64,000 nt of DNA from assembly GCA_004299485.1 (NCBI GenBank), contig SCQP01000008.1, positions 1 through 64,000 on the forward strand. The letters are read 5' to 3'. The translations under genes were made by a program, and so were the position numbers. A model generated the notes under the pieces. That model did not search any database, had not been told where the DNA came from, and was given only the letters and a program-made list of their open reading frames with translations. Below, piece by piece: positions 23,001 through 29,482 of the stretch. Each line of letters opens with the position of its first letter. The stretch's first letter is position 1. The DNA comes from Acidobacteriota bacterium (GTDB taxonomy: Bacteria > Acidobacteriota > Terriglobia > Terriglobales > SCQP01).

Positions 23001-25731
23001 TCGCAGCGGGCGGAGCCGGACTGAAGACGAGCTTGGTGGGCTGCGTGGCGGTGGTGGTTCCGGTGAGGGCGACAGACTGGGGCGAGTTGGGGGCGTTATC
23101 GGTGAGCGAAAGCGTGCCGCTGACGGAACCCACGGTTGTGGCGGCGGTGTAGGTGACGTCGAGACTGCAGGTGGCGGCGGCAGCGAGCGTGTTGCCGGAA
23201 GAGGCCGTGCAGGCTTGCGCGTCATGCGCGGCGGCAAGAGCGAAGCCGGCGCCGCTGACCGTGAGGGCGGAGAAATTGAGCGGTTGGTTACCGGCATTGC
23301 GCAGCACCGCGGTACCGGCGGGGCTGGTGGAGTTGACGACGGCGCTGAGGGGAGCCATCGCGGTGGAAGAGGTGAGCGCCTGCAGACCCTGGGTGCCGTT
23401 GCTGTCGGCGATGCTGACGTAAACAGTGCCGTCCTGGCCGATGGCGACGCCCGCGGGCGCTTTGCCCTGATAGACGGTGGAGACGGTTTGGGAAGCGGGC
23501 GAATAGAGCCGGACGCGGTCGTTACCCTGATCGGCGATGTAGACATCCCCGGCGGCATCGACGGCGAGGGCGCTGGCCTGATTGAACAGCGCGCTGGCGG
23601 CAGCGCCATCGGCGAAGCCGGCGGTAGTCGAGCCGGCGAGGGTGACGACGGATTGGGTCGCGGCGATCCATTCCTCGAGCTGGGCGCCGTTGTGATTGAG
23701 GAAGTAGAGATCGCCCTGGGTATCGGCGGCAAGCGCGCCCGGGTGATCGAGCTGGACCACCAGCGTGGTAATGGCGCCGCTGGAGGCAAAGACCTTGCGA
23801 ATGTTGTTGTTGCCGCTATCGCTGATGAAGAGGTTGCCGAAGGGTCCGGCGGCGACGGCCGCGGGCGCATTCAACTGGGCGCTGAGGGCGGGGCCAAGGT
23901 CACCCTTGTTGCCGGACTTGCCGTTGCCGGCATAGGTCACGATGTTCCCGGTGGCGGCGCTGACTTCGCGCACGGCGTGGTCGCCGGTGTCGGCGATGAA
24001 GAGATTTCCGGCGGCGTCGGCAGCGAGGGCGCTGGGGTTCTGGAAGCTGGCGGCAGAGGCGGGACCGCCGTCGCCGCCGGAGCCGGGGCCGTTGTAAGCG
24101 CCAGCGATGCCGGAGCCGGCGAAGCTGGCTTGAGAGTGGGACTGGAGCTTGTAGTCGTAGACGGGCTGCGTGCTCCCGCCCGGGCGGGCGAGGACGAAGA
24201 GATTGCCGAAGCCGTCGGTGGCGAGAGCGCCGGCGAGGCTGGGGATGTTTTCGCCAGGCAACGTAGCGGCCTGCGGCGGCTGGATCATGACTTCGGGGCC
24301 GAGTCCGATGCCGGTGAGCGGGAAGCTGACGGGGTTCTGGCCGTTGTCGGAGATGGTGACCGCGCCGGTCTGCAGGCCGGCGGCGCTGGGTGTAAAGGTG
24401 ATGGGGACGAGGCAGACGGTGCCGGCGGGATTGCCGCCGTTGAAGCTGAAGCCCCAGACCTGCGCGCCGAGCGTACAGCCCTGCACCGTGCTTAGGGTGA
24501 AACCGTTGCCTGTGACGGTGATCTGGGTAGCCCTCTGGGAGGCGGTTAGCTGAATGGCAAGGGTTTGCGAGGCGCTGGCCGCGCCGACGGCCGTCGCGGG
24601 GAAATCGCCGCGGGCGGTAATTTCACGGATGGTGCCGGTGCTGCTGCCGGCGTCGGACACGAAGAGATCGCCGGCAGGACCGATAGCAAGCGCGGAAGCG
24701 TTGAGGAACTCGGCCTGGGAAGCGAGGCCGCCATCGCCCTGCCCGGCGCGGCGGGCCTGATTGCCGTCGCCGGCGAGGGTGACGATGACGCCCGTGGAAG
24801 CGTAAACTTCGCGGATATCGAGGCCGTTGTTTTCGGCGATGTAGAGGTTGCCGGCGCTATCGGCGGTGATGGCCCGGGGGCCGTACAGGTAGGCGCTGGT
24901 GGCGGGACCACCGTCGCCGTTGTTGGAGGAGTTATTGTTGTTGCCGTTGTAGTTTTGGCCGTGATTGTCGTCGTCGCCCTTGCCGCCCTTGCCGTTGCCG
25001 CCGCCACTCGACTGATTGAGCTGGCCGGCGACGATCTGGAGCTTGCCGCCGGCGAGTTTGGCGACGATTTCGTTCTGAACCAGTGCGATATAGATATTGC
25101 CGGCGGCATCGGTGGCAACGCCCGAGGGTTGCAGGCGGAGATCGGTGGCTTGCTTGCTCTTGATGGTGCCGTTGCTTAGGGCGGAGGGACCGCCGCCGGC
25201 GATGACCTGAGGGGCGCCGGCGCCGGGGATGCCGTTGGCGGCAGCGATCTCGAAGACTTCGGTGCTGGTGGCGAAGAGGAGATCGCCGTCGGGATCAATG
25301 GCGAGTGCGAGCGCGGGCGCACCCGAGGAGGTCGAGGCGAGGGCGCTGACGGCGCCGGCGGGGGTGACTTTCCAGATTTTATTGGCGGTCGCGTCGGCGA
25401 CGTAGAGGTTGCCCTGGCGGTCGGTGGCGAGGGATTGGGCGGAGGCGATGGAGGAGCCGGAAGCGACCGGGCTAAGTTGGCCGGTGAGGCGGTTGTAGGA
25501 CCAGAGGAACTGGCCGGCAGTGCGGGTGGATCCGGAAAAGTAGATGTTGCCGCCGGCATCGAGGGCGACGCCCCCGCTGGGGGTGAAAGTAGACGGCGCA
25601 GGCAGGCTGAGAACAGTCGGGACCGCCAGCGCAGGGGACTGCGCGGACGCAAGGGGCAAGCCGAGCGCAAGAGTGCACGCCAGCGACATTGCCAGGGTCA
25701 GGAGGGGGGAGCCTGATCGGCGCATACACAT
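11005..25731 (-). CDS. giant secreted NHL / choice-of-anchor / MBG Ig-like repeat protein (4,908 aa)
   Basis: One open frame of 14.7 kb. The N-terminal signal peptide (RRSGSPLLTLAMSLACTLAL ... ASAQ) follows an ATG at 25731 or 25725. The first ~2,000 residues mix NHL/YVTN-type propeller repeats (DAAGNIYIA, DGSGN-like) with ASPM/choice-of-anchor-D Ig-like domains (TCSLDVTYTA, NCGSTLA). The middle ~1,600 residues are about nine near-identical modules, each an MBG domain (LTITAANVSVAYG ... GTLVGTDAISETY) plus an Ig-like partner, then one divergent copy. More choice-of-anchor-D domains follow. Near the C-terminus are a TM helix, a basic run (DERRRRW), a second hydrophobic segment ending SVACGG, and a Pro/Asn/Lys-rich tail. 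Probably a surface filament or adhesin; that role is inference. No homologous enzyme domain is visible. Confidence 0.9.
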   Translation of the reverse strand: MCMRRSGSPLLTLAMSLACTLALGLPLASAQSPALAVPTVLSLPAPSTFTPSGGVALDAGGNIYFSGSTRTAGQFLWSYNRLTGQLSPVASGSSIASAQSLATDRQGNLYVADATANKIWKVTPAGAVSALASTSSGAPALALAIDPDGDLLFATSTEVFEIAAANGIPGAGAPQVIAGGGPSALSNGTIKSKQATDLRLQPSGVATDAAGNIYIALVQNEIVAKLAGGKLQIVAGQLNQSSGGGNGKGGKGDDDNHGQNYNGNNNNSSNNGDGGPATSAYLYGPRAITADSAGNLYIAENNGLDIREVYASTGVIVTLAGDGNQARRAGQGDGGLASQAEFLNASALAIGPAGDLFVSDAGSSTGTIREITARGDFPATAVGAASASQTLAIQLTASQRATQITVTGNGFTLSTVQGCTLGAQVWGFSFNGGNPAGTVCLVPITFTPSAAGLQTGAVTISDNGQNPVSFPLTGIGLGPEVMIQPPQAATLPGENIPSLAGALATDGFGNLFVLARPGGSTQPVYDYKLQSHSQASFAGSGIAGAYNGPGSGGDGGPASAASFQNPSALAADAAGNLFIADTGDHAVREVSAATGNIVTYAGNGKSGNKGDLGPALSAQLNAPAAVAAGPFGNLFISDSGNNNIRKVFASSGAITTLVVQLDHPGALAADTQGDLYFLNHNGAQLEEWIAATQSVVTLAGSTTAGFADGAAASALFNQASALAVDAAGDVYIADQGNDRVRLYSPASQTVSTVYQGKAPAGVAIGQDGTVYVSIADSNGTQGLQALTSSTAMAPLSAVVNSTSPAGTAVLRNAGNQPLNFSALTVSGAGFALAAAHDAQACTASSGNTLAAAATCSLDVTYTAATTVGSVSGTLSLTDNAPNSPQSVALTGTTTATQPTKLVFSPAPPAATTSALPSLTVLLEDSNGHQTTSTDSLVAVLSGPSSFTHTLAAVAAVNGSATLDLTGVSLPVAGAYSITVSDSTNPEVTSAQVTITVSAPGSGGSHMPPPPKITLPPLTFTFSQTAAVAAIQVYTQGVTGMDYTRDTSTPGTCILKTYSPGQSCTVIVDFQQTAVGPRAGAVVLFDANNHALQTQYLSQTGTGALTTFDTAPVPDPVQPAFDNSTLQLAPVQLALDPAGDMFVADLRGNDVTELQPSSPGGAINTSNPIALGANINTWGLPIQGVALDGAGNLYLLYPDAVYEVPNENGTLSSADYTTVAQVNLWSGHWLSSIAADGQGNVYVADLFAGLFKAAPGSNTLQQIASDVLPYGAALVTADAAGNLFASDGVCNVFKISASGSDSKVVPSPGPGSLLCYSGLGTDAAGDLLLASNATVQIYEIRPDASQTVIAQAPSGHFVFAPLFDSSANVYYDDFVRTGGLLSGTNTNTVEKVTRSAPSIIFGNVTQGNPNSQVSVTMANAGNLNLQVSSLQLGGNDPSVFSFAPAASNGCSTASPVNPGTACEFLATFTPSIPGAASATETITDNTRPSPHVLPLNGNGNGVDNAAKVAFTSTLPAGLTAPAPLGNITVQVEDAAGNIITGSDGITVTVTGSGQTLTATGTAGQPITLGTVTNGGIYTLTATDTSETNLAPAIATIYVAAPAIAVGQSSASGQSGSAGVVQIADFSFGTSRETVSSITVTTLGATGQDFTRDPSDTGAGACATGANYQNAACTVMVDFKPAAPGLRAGAVTVTTNTGTHTLYISRMATAPLVTVDVPTPAPVVVATNVDASSLALDGGGNLYLTDPVHATVLEQQNPAQCTSNCQTQISAGSWSKPSGIAVDGAGNLYVADQGSGLVEGLATGTSKLTPLQHFGANTVPIAVAVTGSGIVYAGNNTAQSLAAACAMNSSCSAPATVTGLGANLTSIVADASGNLYFPGSGAVEKLAAGATSPTALATGFTGPLSLAVDAAGDVYALDSGAGTLTEIFPSGTKATLVTGLTPATSLAGLTIDGFGNIYYANLAANEVVEIERSSTTTLPIATVSLSTSYGTAGQGTFSVSNSGNAVLNLTSVAISGTGFSQNAAATNCSTSLASGLACTEAVTLGATTPAGSYTGAATLADNSLNATVSQSVTLTGSVTGGTQTITFPNPAGLLYGSSVTLAATASSGLPVSYAIAAGGTGTGTLTTTGGVTTLAATKAGTINVTASQTGSSSYTAAKPVTVTITAAPVPLTITAASVSVTYGGTPSYTSTVTGSLVGNDAITETYATSSANGVYTTTSSAGSTFTITPTAVAGANTLLSNYDLTIATGALTVNKATQTISFTAPTTPLNYGGSVQLHATGGGSTQPVTFSTSGGATIATANGVTTLTATAAGSISVTASQAGDTNYLAATPVTVTLTAAPVALTIAARSESIAYGATPSYTSTVTGTLVSTDAITETYAALSTVNQAPYTTTSAPGTFTITPTAVAGTGTLLSNYTITLQPGTLTVTQGSQTTNFSPSTSMLYGDHQILSATTSSQLPVTFAVANGTGTAALATVNGVTTLTATKAGTFTVTASQAGNTDYTAATPVAVTITAAPVPLTITAANVSVAYGATPSYTSTVTGTLVGTDAISETYATSSANGPYSTTSAAGTSFTITPTAVGGTNTLLSNYDIAIKTGTLTVTTATASAITFTGPTTSLRYGSSVALSASGGIPNVPITFAVTNGTGAATVATSGSTTTLTVTKAGTFSVTASQAASSNYSTPAAITVNLTAAPVPLTITAANVSVAYGATPSYTSTVSGALVGTDAISETYTTSSANGTYSTTSAAGSTFTITPAAVAGTNTLLSNYDITNKTGTLTVTTATAPAIVFAGPMVPLSYGSSVALSASGGIPNVSITFAVTNGTGAARVATSGSTTTLTVTKAGTFSVTASQAASSNYSTPAAITVNLTAAPVPLTITAANISVAYGATPSYTSTVSGALVGTDAISETYATSSANGAYTTTSAAGTSFTITPTAVGGTNTLLSNYEITLKTGTLTVTTATAPAITFTGPTTSLSYGSSVALSASGGIPNVPITFAVTNGTGAATVATSGSTTTLTVTKAGTFSVTASQAASSNYSTPAPVTVPLTAAPVPLTITAANISVAYGATPSYTSTVTGTLVGTDAISETYATSSANGAYSTTSAAGSSFTITPTAVAGVNTLLSNYDVTVKTGTLTVTTATAPAITFTGPTTSLRYGSSVALSASGGIPTVPITFAVTNGTGSARVATSGSTTTLTVTKAGTFTVTASQAASTNYSTPAAITVNLTAAPVPLTLTAANVSVAYGGTPAYTSTVTGTLVGSDAITETYTTSSANGSYTTTSAAGTTFTITPAAVAGTNTLLSNYAITIKTGTLTVTTATAPAIVFTGPSGPLSYGSAVQLSATGGIPNVPITFAVTNGTGAATIATASGTTTLTVTKAGTFTVTASQAASANYTAPAAVTVNLTAAPVALTITAADVSVAYGGTPAYTSTLTGTLVGTDAISETYTTSSANGPYTTTSAAGTTFTTTPAAVAGTGTLLSNYAITIKSGTLTVTTAAAAAISFTGPSGPLSYGSTVTLSASGGIPNTPITFAVTDGTGAATITTTGGTTTLTVTRAGTFSVTASQTASANYRAPASVTVNLTAAPVALTITAANVSVAYGGTPAYTSTVTGTLVGSDAITETYTTSSANGPYTTTSAAGSTFTITPKAAAGNGTTNLANYTITYQTGTLTVTTATAAAIVFTAPAQSLSYGGSVALSASGGIPNVPITFAVPAGQGTITPGPTDTATLTASVAGTIEVTASQAASANYKAPSPVTVPVTAAPAVLTATAQNATRIFGASNPSFSTVITGFVNGDTQSVVHGTVQWTTTAGPTSDVGQYPITAGSEGLNAANYTFHYVGGTLQITQAAQTVNFSSIPNHAQQDQPFSIQASATSGLPLTFTITGPATISGNTVTLTGATGTVAITASQAGNNDYTAAPSVTQSFTVGQGVFLSTADLNFGSVQIDQVSIAQTIFVTNSSDRAISALPQIPPGFTYNGDCSASLGPNRSCSVNVSFAPTAIGPANGTVVIMGMQVTVAGIGTQPGLEVGPTDMIFGSQLVGSVSPTQTLTVTNNGSANLVLAPVTISGDFQETSQCSTTRVLRPGDSCLVSVSFAPSTKGDRSGTLTVTSRDGSLSAQAALSGTGTVPSAVNGAILNPANLFFGGEPVNQPSQAQTITVTNPNANDALAISSITASGDFSEVTNCPQSLPANGVCVINVTVTPSTVGSRTGTLTVNDNIGSHIVALSALGQAATAAVSPTHLAFGSQPIPGSNLTYNGTAQIATLANTGSAALAIKSISVTGDFTQTNTCGSTLAANSSCTIAITFAPSALGHRTGTLTITDNAGGASSQQQVAVEGNGSVNGLVLAPPLLRFGTVPVGQTSESQTSTLTNGTGQPITGLTITASGEFSETDNCGSTLANGASCQVTVTLTPAISGAATGSITFNGSFNNTSGAPGGTETVSNFFAESYEMPHMEPARYVIGAASTSSSLGFRVQPRVLAEMNAMLAATRTRREASLPLFATLNDLATVALSGSGSSTTANKSAPSLHASPGIMSWSAGEAIGHSGTAQTITITNSGQQALTGMVISSSAEFPITANQCGSVLVGGASCSISVAFQPSSTGPRAGTLSIAGGGGVSDQVPLNGTGSDFTIAAAGGAPLLSAGSSVQIPLSLNSIAGDQQTITMTCSVSGGATCSVAPASVSIGGPAAVIAQLTVTSSAASVPWPGAGNGRWPWAVAAAALVALALCFLLADADERRRRWKAAMIAGALTFSVACGGLGNPETAKKEEQNSMLSASAMTATVNAVSSTGMMHNVTLTIPVGGLQVRNHNQQDQNQGQNPAGTTTPPPASNVPNTSVIPAEPEKSSTPAVTSNPAAPGAKLAQNCVETKKGAETKAPSEASKNGQDKNKPANNCPPVAPKAKKPPGSPGGGGSDSGLRARL
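14470..19240 (-). repeat. tandem MBG/Ig-like repeats with exact 531-bp period
   Basis: The motif CGCCGTAGG (antisense of the VAYGG/VAYGA segment) starts at 14958, 15489, 16020, 16551, 17082, 17613 and 18144, each 531 bp (177 codons) apart. The next anchors, at 18669 and 19188, are 525 and 519 bp further. Sequence between anchors is nearly identical over hundreds of bases, with third-position and scattered amino-acid differences. This is recent tandem duplication inside the gene, prone to copy-number change and assembly collapse. Confidence 0.92.
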
Positions 25732-25767
25732 CTATGGATCGACTGCTGAGTGAAAATCCTCTAGGGT

Positions 25768-25795
25768 AGTATCTCACGAATCGGGTCACAAACAA
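25768..25795 (-). promoter_or_regulatory. candidate promoter of the giant surface-protein gene
   Basis: On the minus strand TTGTTT (25795-25790), a 16-nt spacer and GATACT (25773-25768) lie about 37 nt before the ATG at 25731. Both boxes deviate from consensus. The 215-bp gap to the upstream sortilin-like gene has no other clear signal. Confidence 0.35.
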
Positions 25796-25946
25796 CAGCG
25801 GTAAGTGGTCAGCGGTGATGTCGGACTCCGCATTTTGACTGCGGCGCTAAGGCTTTGCGGTGAATGGTGGCGAGCTGGAAGGATCGTGAGGTTCGCGGCC
25901 TTTCGCACCCACAGGGCCAACGGCGCGGCCCCGCGTGGGATTTGTT

Positions 25947-28900
25947 TCAGGGTTTAAAGCTGCAGCTCGGGTCAGCAATGGAGTTGGGGGAGATGGTGAT
26001 GGGCTGCAGATGGTTCTGGCTGAGGGTGCGGTTGAAGGCAACCAGCGTCTTCGCGCGCATGGTGTTCCAGGCGGCGACGGTGCGGTCGTAATTGCGGCAG
26101 TCGCTTTCCCAGGTGGCGATCTGGGCCGGGGTGGGGGCCATATCGAGGCCGACCTGCATCATGCTGACGAGGGTGTTGAAACCGTTGTTGGCGTCCACAA
26201 ACGAGCGCAGGGCGCCGGGTTTGGGAGCCGGGCCGCGGCGGAAGAAGAAGCCGGTTTCAACTTTTCCGGCGATGGCCTGGAGCTGGGTCTGCACATCCTT
26301 GGCCTGCGAGGCGACCGCGGAAGGCAGATTGGCCTGCTGGGTAAGGGCGGTGACCTGGGCTTCGGCCGCGGCGGCGGCGGCGTGGCCGTCGTAGCTGCCG
26401 GTCATGGCGTGATAGGCGTTCAGCGTCAGCTTCATTTGGGCGCGCAGGGCGGCCATCAGTTCGGGGCTTTGGCCGATGCGGGGGTCGTTGATGACGGTGA
26501 GTTTGCGGGTATAGGTCTGGCCGTCAACGGTGAGTTTGAGGGTATACACGCCGGGGATGACCTGCGGGCCTTTGGGACCCTGGGTGGTTTCATGCTCGAC
26601 CGAGTTCATCTGGTTTTCCAGATCGGTCTGGAAAGCGGGCGGAGCGGCGTAGTCGAGGTTCCAGGCGAAGCGGCTGGTGCCGGCGGCGGTCGAAAGGGCG
26701 CGGCTCTGGGGTGTGGCCAGCCAGTAGTCGGGATACGCGGCGCCGGTGATGGCCGGCGGCAAGGTGCTGCTGATGGTGTTGACGAGGGCGCCGTCGGAGT
26801 TAAAGATGCTCAGCGAGATGGGGCCGGAGGGTGGCTGGCTCAGATGGTAATAAATGATGGCGCCGTAGGGCGGGTTCTGGGCGTAATGCTCCCAAGGCTC
26901 GGTGGGTTGATCCCAGTTGACGTTGACGCGGGAGCGGATGGCGTCGCCGGGTGAGAACAGATAGGCCGGAGCGGAAGCGATGGCGGAGGCGTGGGCGGCG
27001 ATTTCGCGCAGGGGCGTGTAGTCGTCCAGCACCCAGACGCCGCGGCCATAGGTGGCAACCACGATGTCGTTTTCGTGATTGAAGGTGTGGAACACCAGAT
27101 CGCGGATCGAGGTGGTGGGCATGTTGTTCTGCAGAGACTGCCAGTTACTGCCGTCATCGAAGGAGACGTAGACGGCCGATTCGGTGCCGCAGAACAGCAG
27201 CCCCGCCTGGTAGGGATCTTCGCGCACCACGTTGACCCAGCTTCCGGTGCGCTGATCGCTGGGCAGGCCGTTGACAATTTTGGTCCAGGTTTTGCCGCCA
27301 TCGAGGGTACGCCAGATGAGGGGCACATCGTCATCGGCAGGCGCAATACCCTGCGGGGCGCCGCGGCTGCTGCCGAGGCGGCCGGCGATGTAGGCGGCTT
27401 CCGGATTCTGATGGCTGGCCTGGATGTTGAGGAAGTTGACGTGCTCAGCGCCGGGGATGTTGCTGACGTTGGTCCAGTGCTTGCCGCCGTCCATGGTGTT
27501 GAAGATCTGGCCGTTACTGCTGACCGTCCAGATGACGCCTTTTTTGGCGGTGGAGATGGAGAAGTCGTTGATGGAGTTGCCGCGCGGGCCGAAGGGGCTG
27601 GGCGGCGCCGCGTGGGCGGGCTTGGGCTCGGGCGCGCCGCAGACGATCGCGGGTTGATCCTGGGTGGTGGTGAGGTCGGGACTGACGACTTTCCAGCTCA
27701 TGGCGCCGTCGGTGGACTCCATCAGGCATTGGTAGCCGACGTAGAGGGCATCCGGATGGAAGGCGGTATCGAAATGCTTGGGGAAGTCGCGGCCCTGATG
27801 GAATTTTTCTTCGTTGACGCCGAAGTTGGGCGCGACGTTCTGCCAGTCGCCCGTAGCGATATCAATCTTAATTAAACCGTTGCCGCCGCCGCCGGGACCG
27901 TAACCGACGCCATAGACGATGTTGGGGTTGGTGGGCGAAACGGTGAGGCGGCCAAATTCGGAAGACGGGAAGGGCGCCCAGTCGTGATTGATTTCGCCGT
28001 AGTCACTGCGATTGCGGACCATGACGGCGCCGGTATCCTGCTGCGAGCCGATGACCCAGTAGGGGTAGGTATTGGTGGTGGTGATGTGGTAGAGCTGGCC
28101 GATGGTCTGGCTGTAATAGGTGCTCCAGGTGTCGCCGTTGTTGAGAGTGACGCCGGCGCCCTGATCGAAGCCGACGACCATGCGGCTGCCGTTGTTGGGA
28201 TCGACCCACATGATGTGGGCGTCTTCGCCGCCGGGCGCGCCCTTGAAGGGTTCGAAGGTATTGCCGCCGTCGGTCGAGCGATAGAGGGCGGTGGAGATGG
28301 TGTAGATGACGTTGGGATTCTGCGAACCGACGTAGACGCCGCAGTTGTAGCCGCCCTGACCGTTGGAGATGCGGGCGTCGTGCGGATCCATGTGCGTCCA
28401 GGTCTGGCCGCCGTCATCGGAGCGGAACAGGCCGGAGCCGTGATCGACGCTGTTGCCGATGATGAAGACGCGCTGGGCATGGGTATGCATGGCGACAGCA
28501 ACGCCGATCTGCTCGGGGAGGCTGGGGATGGTAGTGATCTGGGTCCAGGTCTGGCCGCCGTCGGTGGATTTGTAGAGCTCGGCGGGTTTGGGCTTGGGCG
28601 CGCCGGGGCGGGGCGGACCGAAGCGAAAGCCGCCGCTGCCCTGGGTGGCGGCGAAGATGACGTTGGGATCGTCGAAGGCGTAGGAAAGCGCGCGGGTGCC
28701 GTTGAAGCCCTTGGGGTCGAGAACGTTGGTCCACGTCTGGCCGCCATCGGTGGAGCGGAAGACGCCGCGGCCGGTGCGGGTGGCGTCGCCCTGGGTCGAG
28801 GCCAGCACGACGTTGGGGTCGGTGGGTGAGATCAGGATGCGGTTGATCTTGACGGTGTTCTCCAGGCCGACGTGGCTCCAGGTCTTGCCGGCGTCGGTGG

Positions 28901-29270
28901 ATTTGTACATGCCATCGCCGTCACTGCCGCCGATGGAGTCGCCGGTGCCGGCGTAGACGATGTCGGGATTGGAGGGGGCAACCTGCACGGCGCCGACGCT
29001 GTTGACGTTTTTGAAACCGTCGAAGATGAACTGCCAGGTCACGCCCGCGTCCGTGGTTTTTTCGAGGCCGCCCTGCGGCAGGCCGGCATAGAAGACGCCG
29101 GTCTGGCCGGTGCCCATGGCGCCGCTGACGGAGGAGATACGGCCGCCGTGATGGGGCCCAATGTCGCGCCACTGCAGACCGGCGTAGAGCTTGGGGTTGA
29201 CTTGCGCGAAGGCCGCAACCGAGAAACCGAGGAAAGTAAAGGCGGCCAGACGAAGGGCGCGAACCGACAT
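25947..29270 (-). CDS. secreted sortilin/VPS10-like Asp-box propeller protein ('glycosyl hydrolase')
   Basis: 1,107 residues with a signal peptide (RALRLAAFTFLGFSVAAFAQ) and a start at 29270 supported by GGAGG 7 nt upstream. Residues ~25-730 contain many Asp-box/BNR motifs (KSTDAGKTWSHV, RSTDGGQTWTNV, RSDDGGQTWTHM, RTLDGGKTWTKI). These are typical of the two-propeller WD40/YVTN/BNR superfamily often annotated as glycosyl hydrolase or xyloglucanase-like. The C-terminal ~350 residues hold an Ig-like region (GVYTLKLTVDGQTYTRKLTV) and a helical end. I see no catalytic Asp pair that would confirm GH74 activity, so enzymatic function is unproven. It is divergent from the TonB-dependent receptor gene, from which it is separated by 212 bp. 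Confidence 0.85.
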   Translation of the reverse strand: MSVRALRLAAFTFLGFSVAAFAQVNPKLYAGLQWRDIGPHHGGRISSVSGAMGTGQTGVFYAGLPQGGLEKTTDAGVTWQFIFDGFKNVNSVGAVQVAPSNPDIVYAGTGDSIGGSDGDGMYKSTDAGKTWSHVGLENTVKINRILISPTDPNVVLASTQGDATRTGRGVFRSTDGGQTWTNVLDPKGFNGTRALSYAFDDPNVIFAATQGSGGFRFGPPRPGAPKPKPAELYKSTDGGQTWTQITTIPSLPEQIGVAVAMHTHAQRVFIIGNSVDHGSGLFRSDDGGQTWTHMDPHDARISNGQGGYNCGVYVGSQNPNVIYTISTALYRSTDGGNTFEPFKGAPGGEDAHIMWVDPNNGSRMVVGFDQGAGVTLNNGDTWSTYYSQTIGQLYHITTTNTYPYWVIGSQQDTGAVMVRNRSDYGEINHDWAPFPSSEFGRLTVSPTNPNIVYGVGYGPGGGGNGLIKIDIATGDWQNVAPNFGVNEEKFHQGRDFPKHFDTAFHPDALYVGYQCLMESTDGAMSWKVVSPDLTTTQDQPAIVCGAPEPKPAHAAPPSPFGPRGNSINDFSISTAKKGVIWTVSSNGQIFNTMDGGKHWTNVSNIPGAEHVNFLNIQASHQNPEAAYIAGRLGSSRGAPQGIAPADDDVPLIWRTLDGGKTWTKIVNGLPSDQRTGSWVNVVREDPYQAGLLFCGTESAVYVSFDDGSNWQSLQNNMPTTSIRDLVFHTFNHENDIVVATYGRGVWVLDDYTPLREIAAHASAIASAPAYLFSPGDAIRSRVNVNWDQPTEPWEHYAQNPPYGAIIYYHLSQPPSGPISLSIFNSDGALVNTISSTLPPAITGAAYPDYWLATPQSRALSTAAGTSRFAWNLDYAAPPAFQTDLENQMNSVEHETTQGPKGPQVIPGVYTLKLTVDGQTYTRKLTVINDPRIGQSPELMAALRAQMKLTLNAYHAMTGSYDGHAAAAAAEAQVTALTQQANLPSAVASQAKDVQTQLQAIAGKVETGFFFRRGPAPKPGALRSFVDANNGFNTLVSMMQVGLDMAPTPAQIATWESDCRNYDRTVAAWNTMRAKTLVAFNRTLSQNHLQPITISPNSIADPSCSFKP

Positions 29271-29380
29271 GAAAGATCCTCCAGGTTGAACCGACAGTTT
29301 ACATCAATAGGTACTAAGTCTCGAGTTTCCAGTATCGACCGGGGCTGCCCTTGTAATGACGCTGGAGTGTTGCACAGTTG

Positions 29381-29393
29381 ATGACCCCGTCAT
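29381..29393. promoter_or_regulatory. inverted repeat ATGAC-CCC-GTCAT in the divergent intergenic region
   Basis: A perfect 5-bp inverted repeat lies midway between the sortilin-like gene (start 29270) and the receptor gene (start 29483). Its position suits an operator shared by divergent promoters. No regulator is assigned, and five-base arms can occur by chance. Confidence 0.3.
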
Positions 29394-29482
29394 GGCGGAG
29401 CGTTTGAATTAAATTGGCTACCGGAGTGGATAGATGTGCGACGATGGCGGCCATGGGGCGCCGCGGGTCACGGAGGATAGTG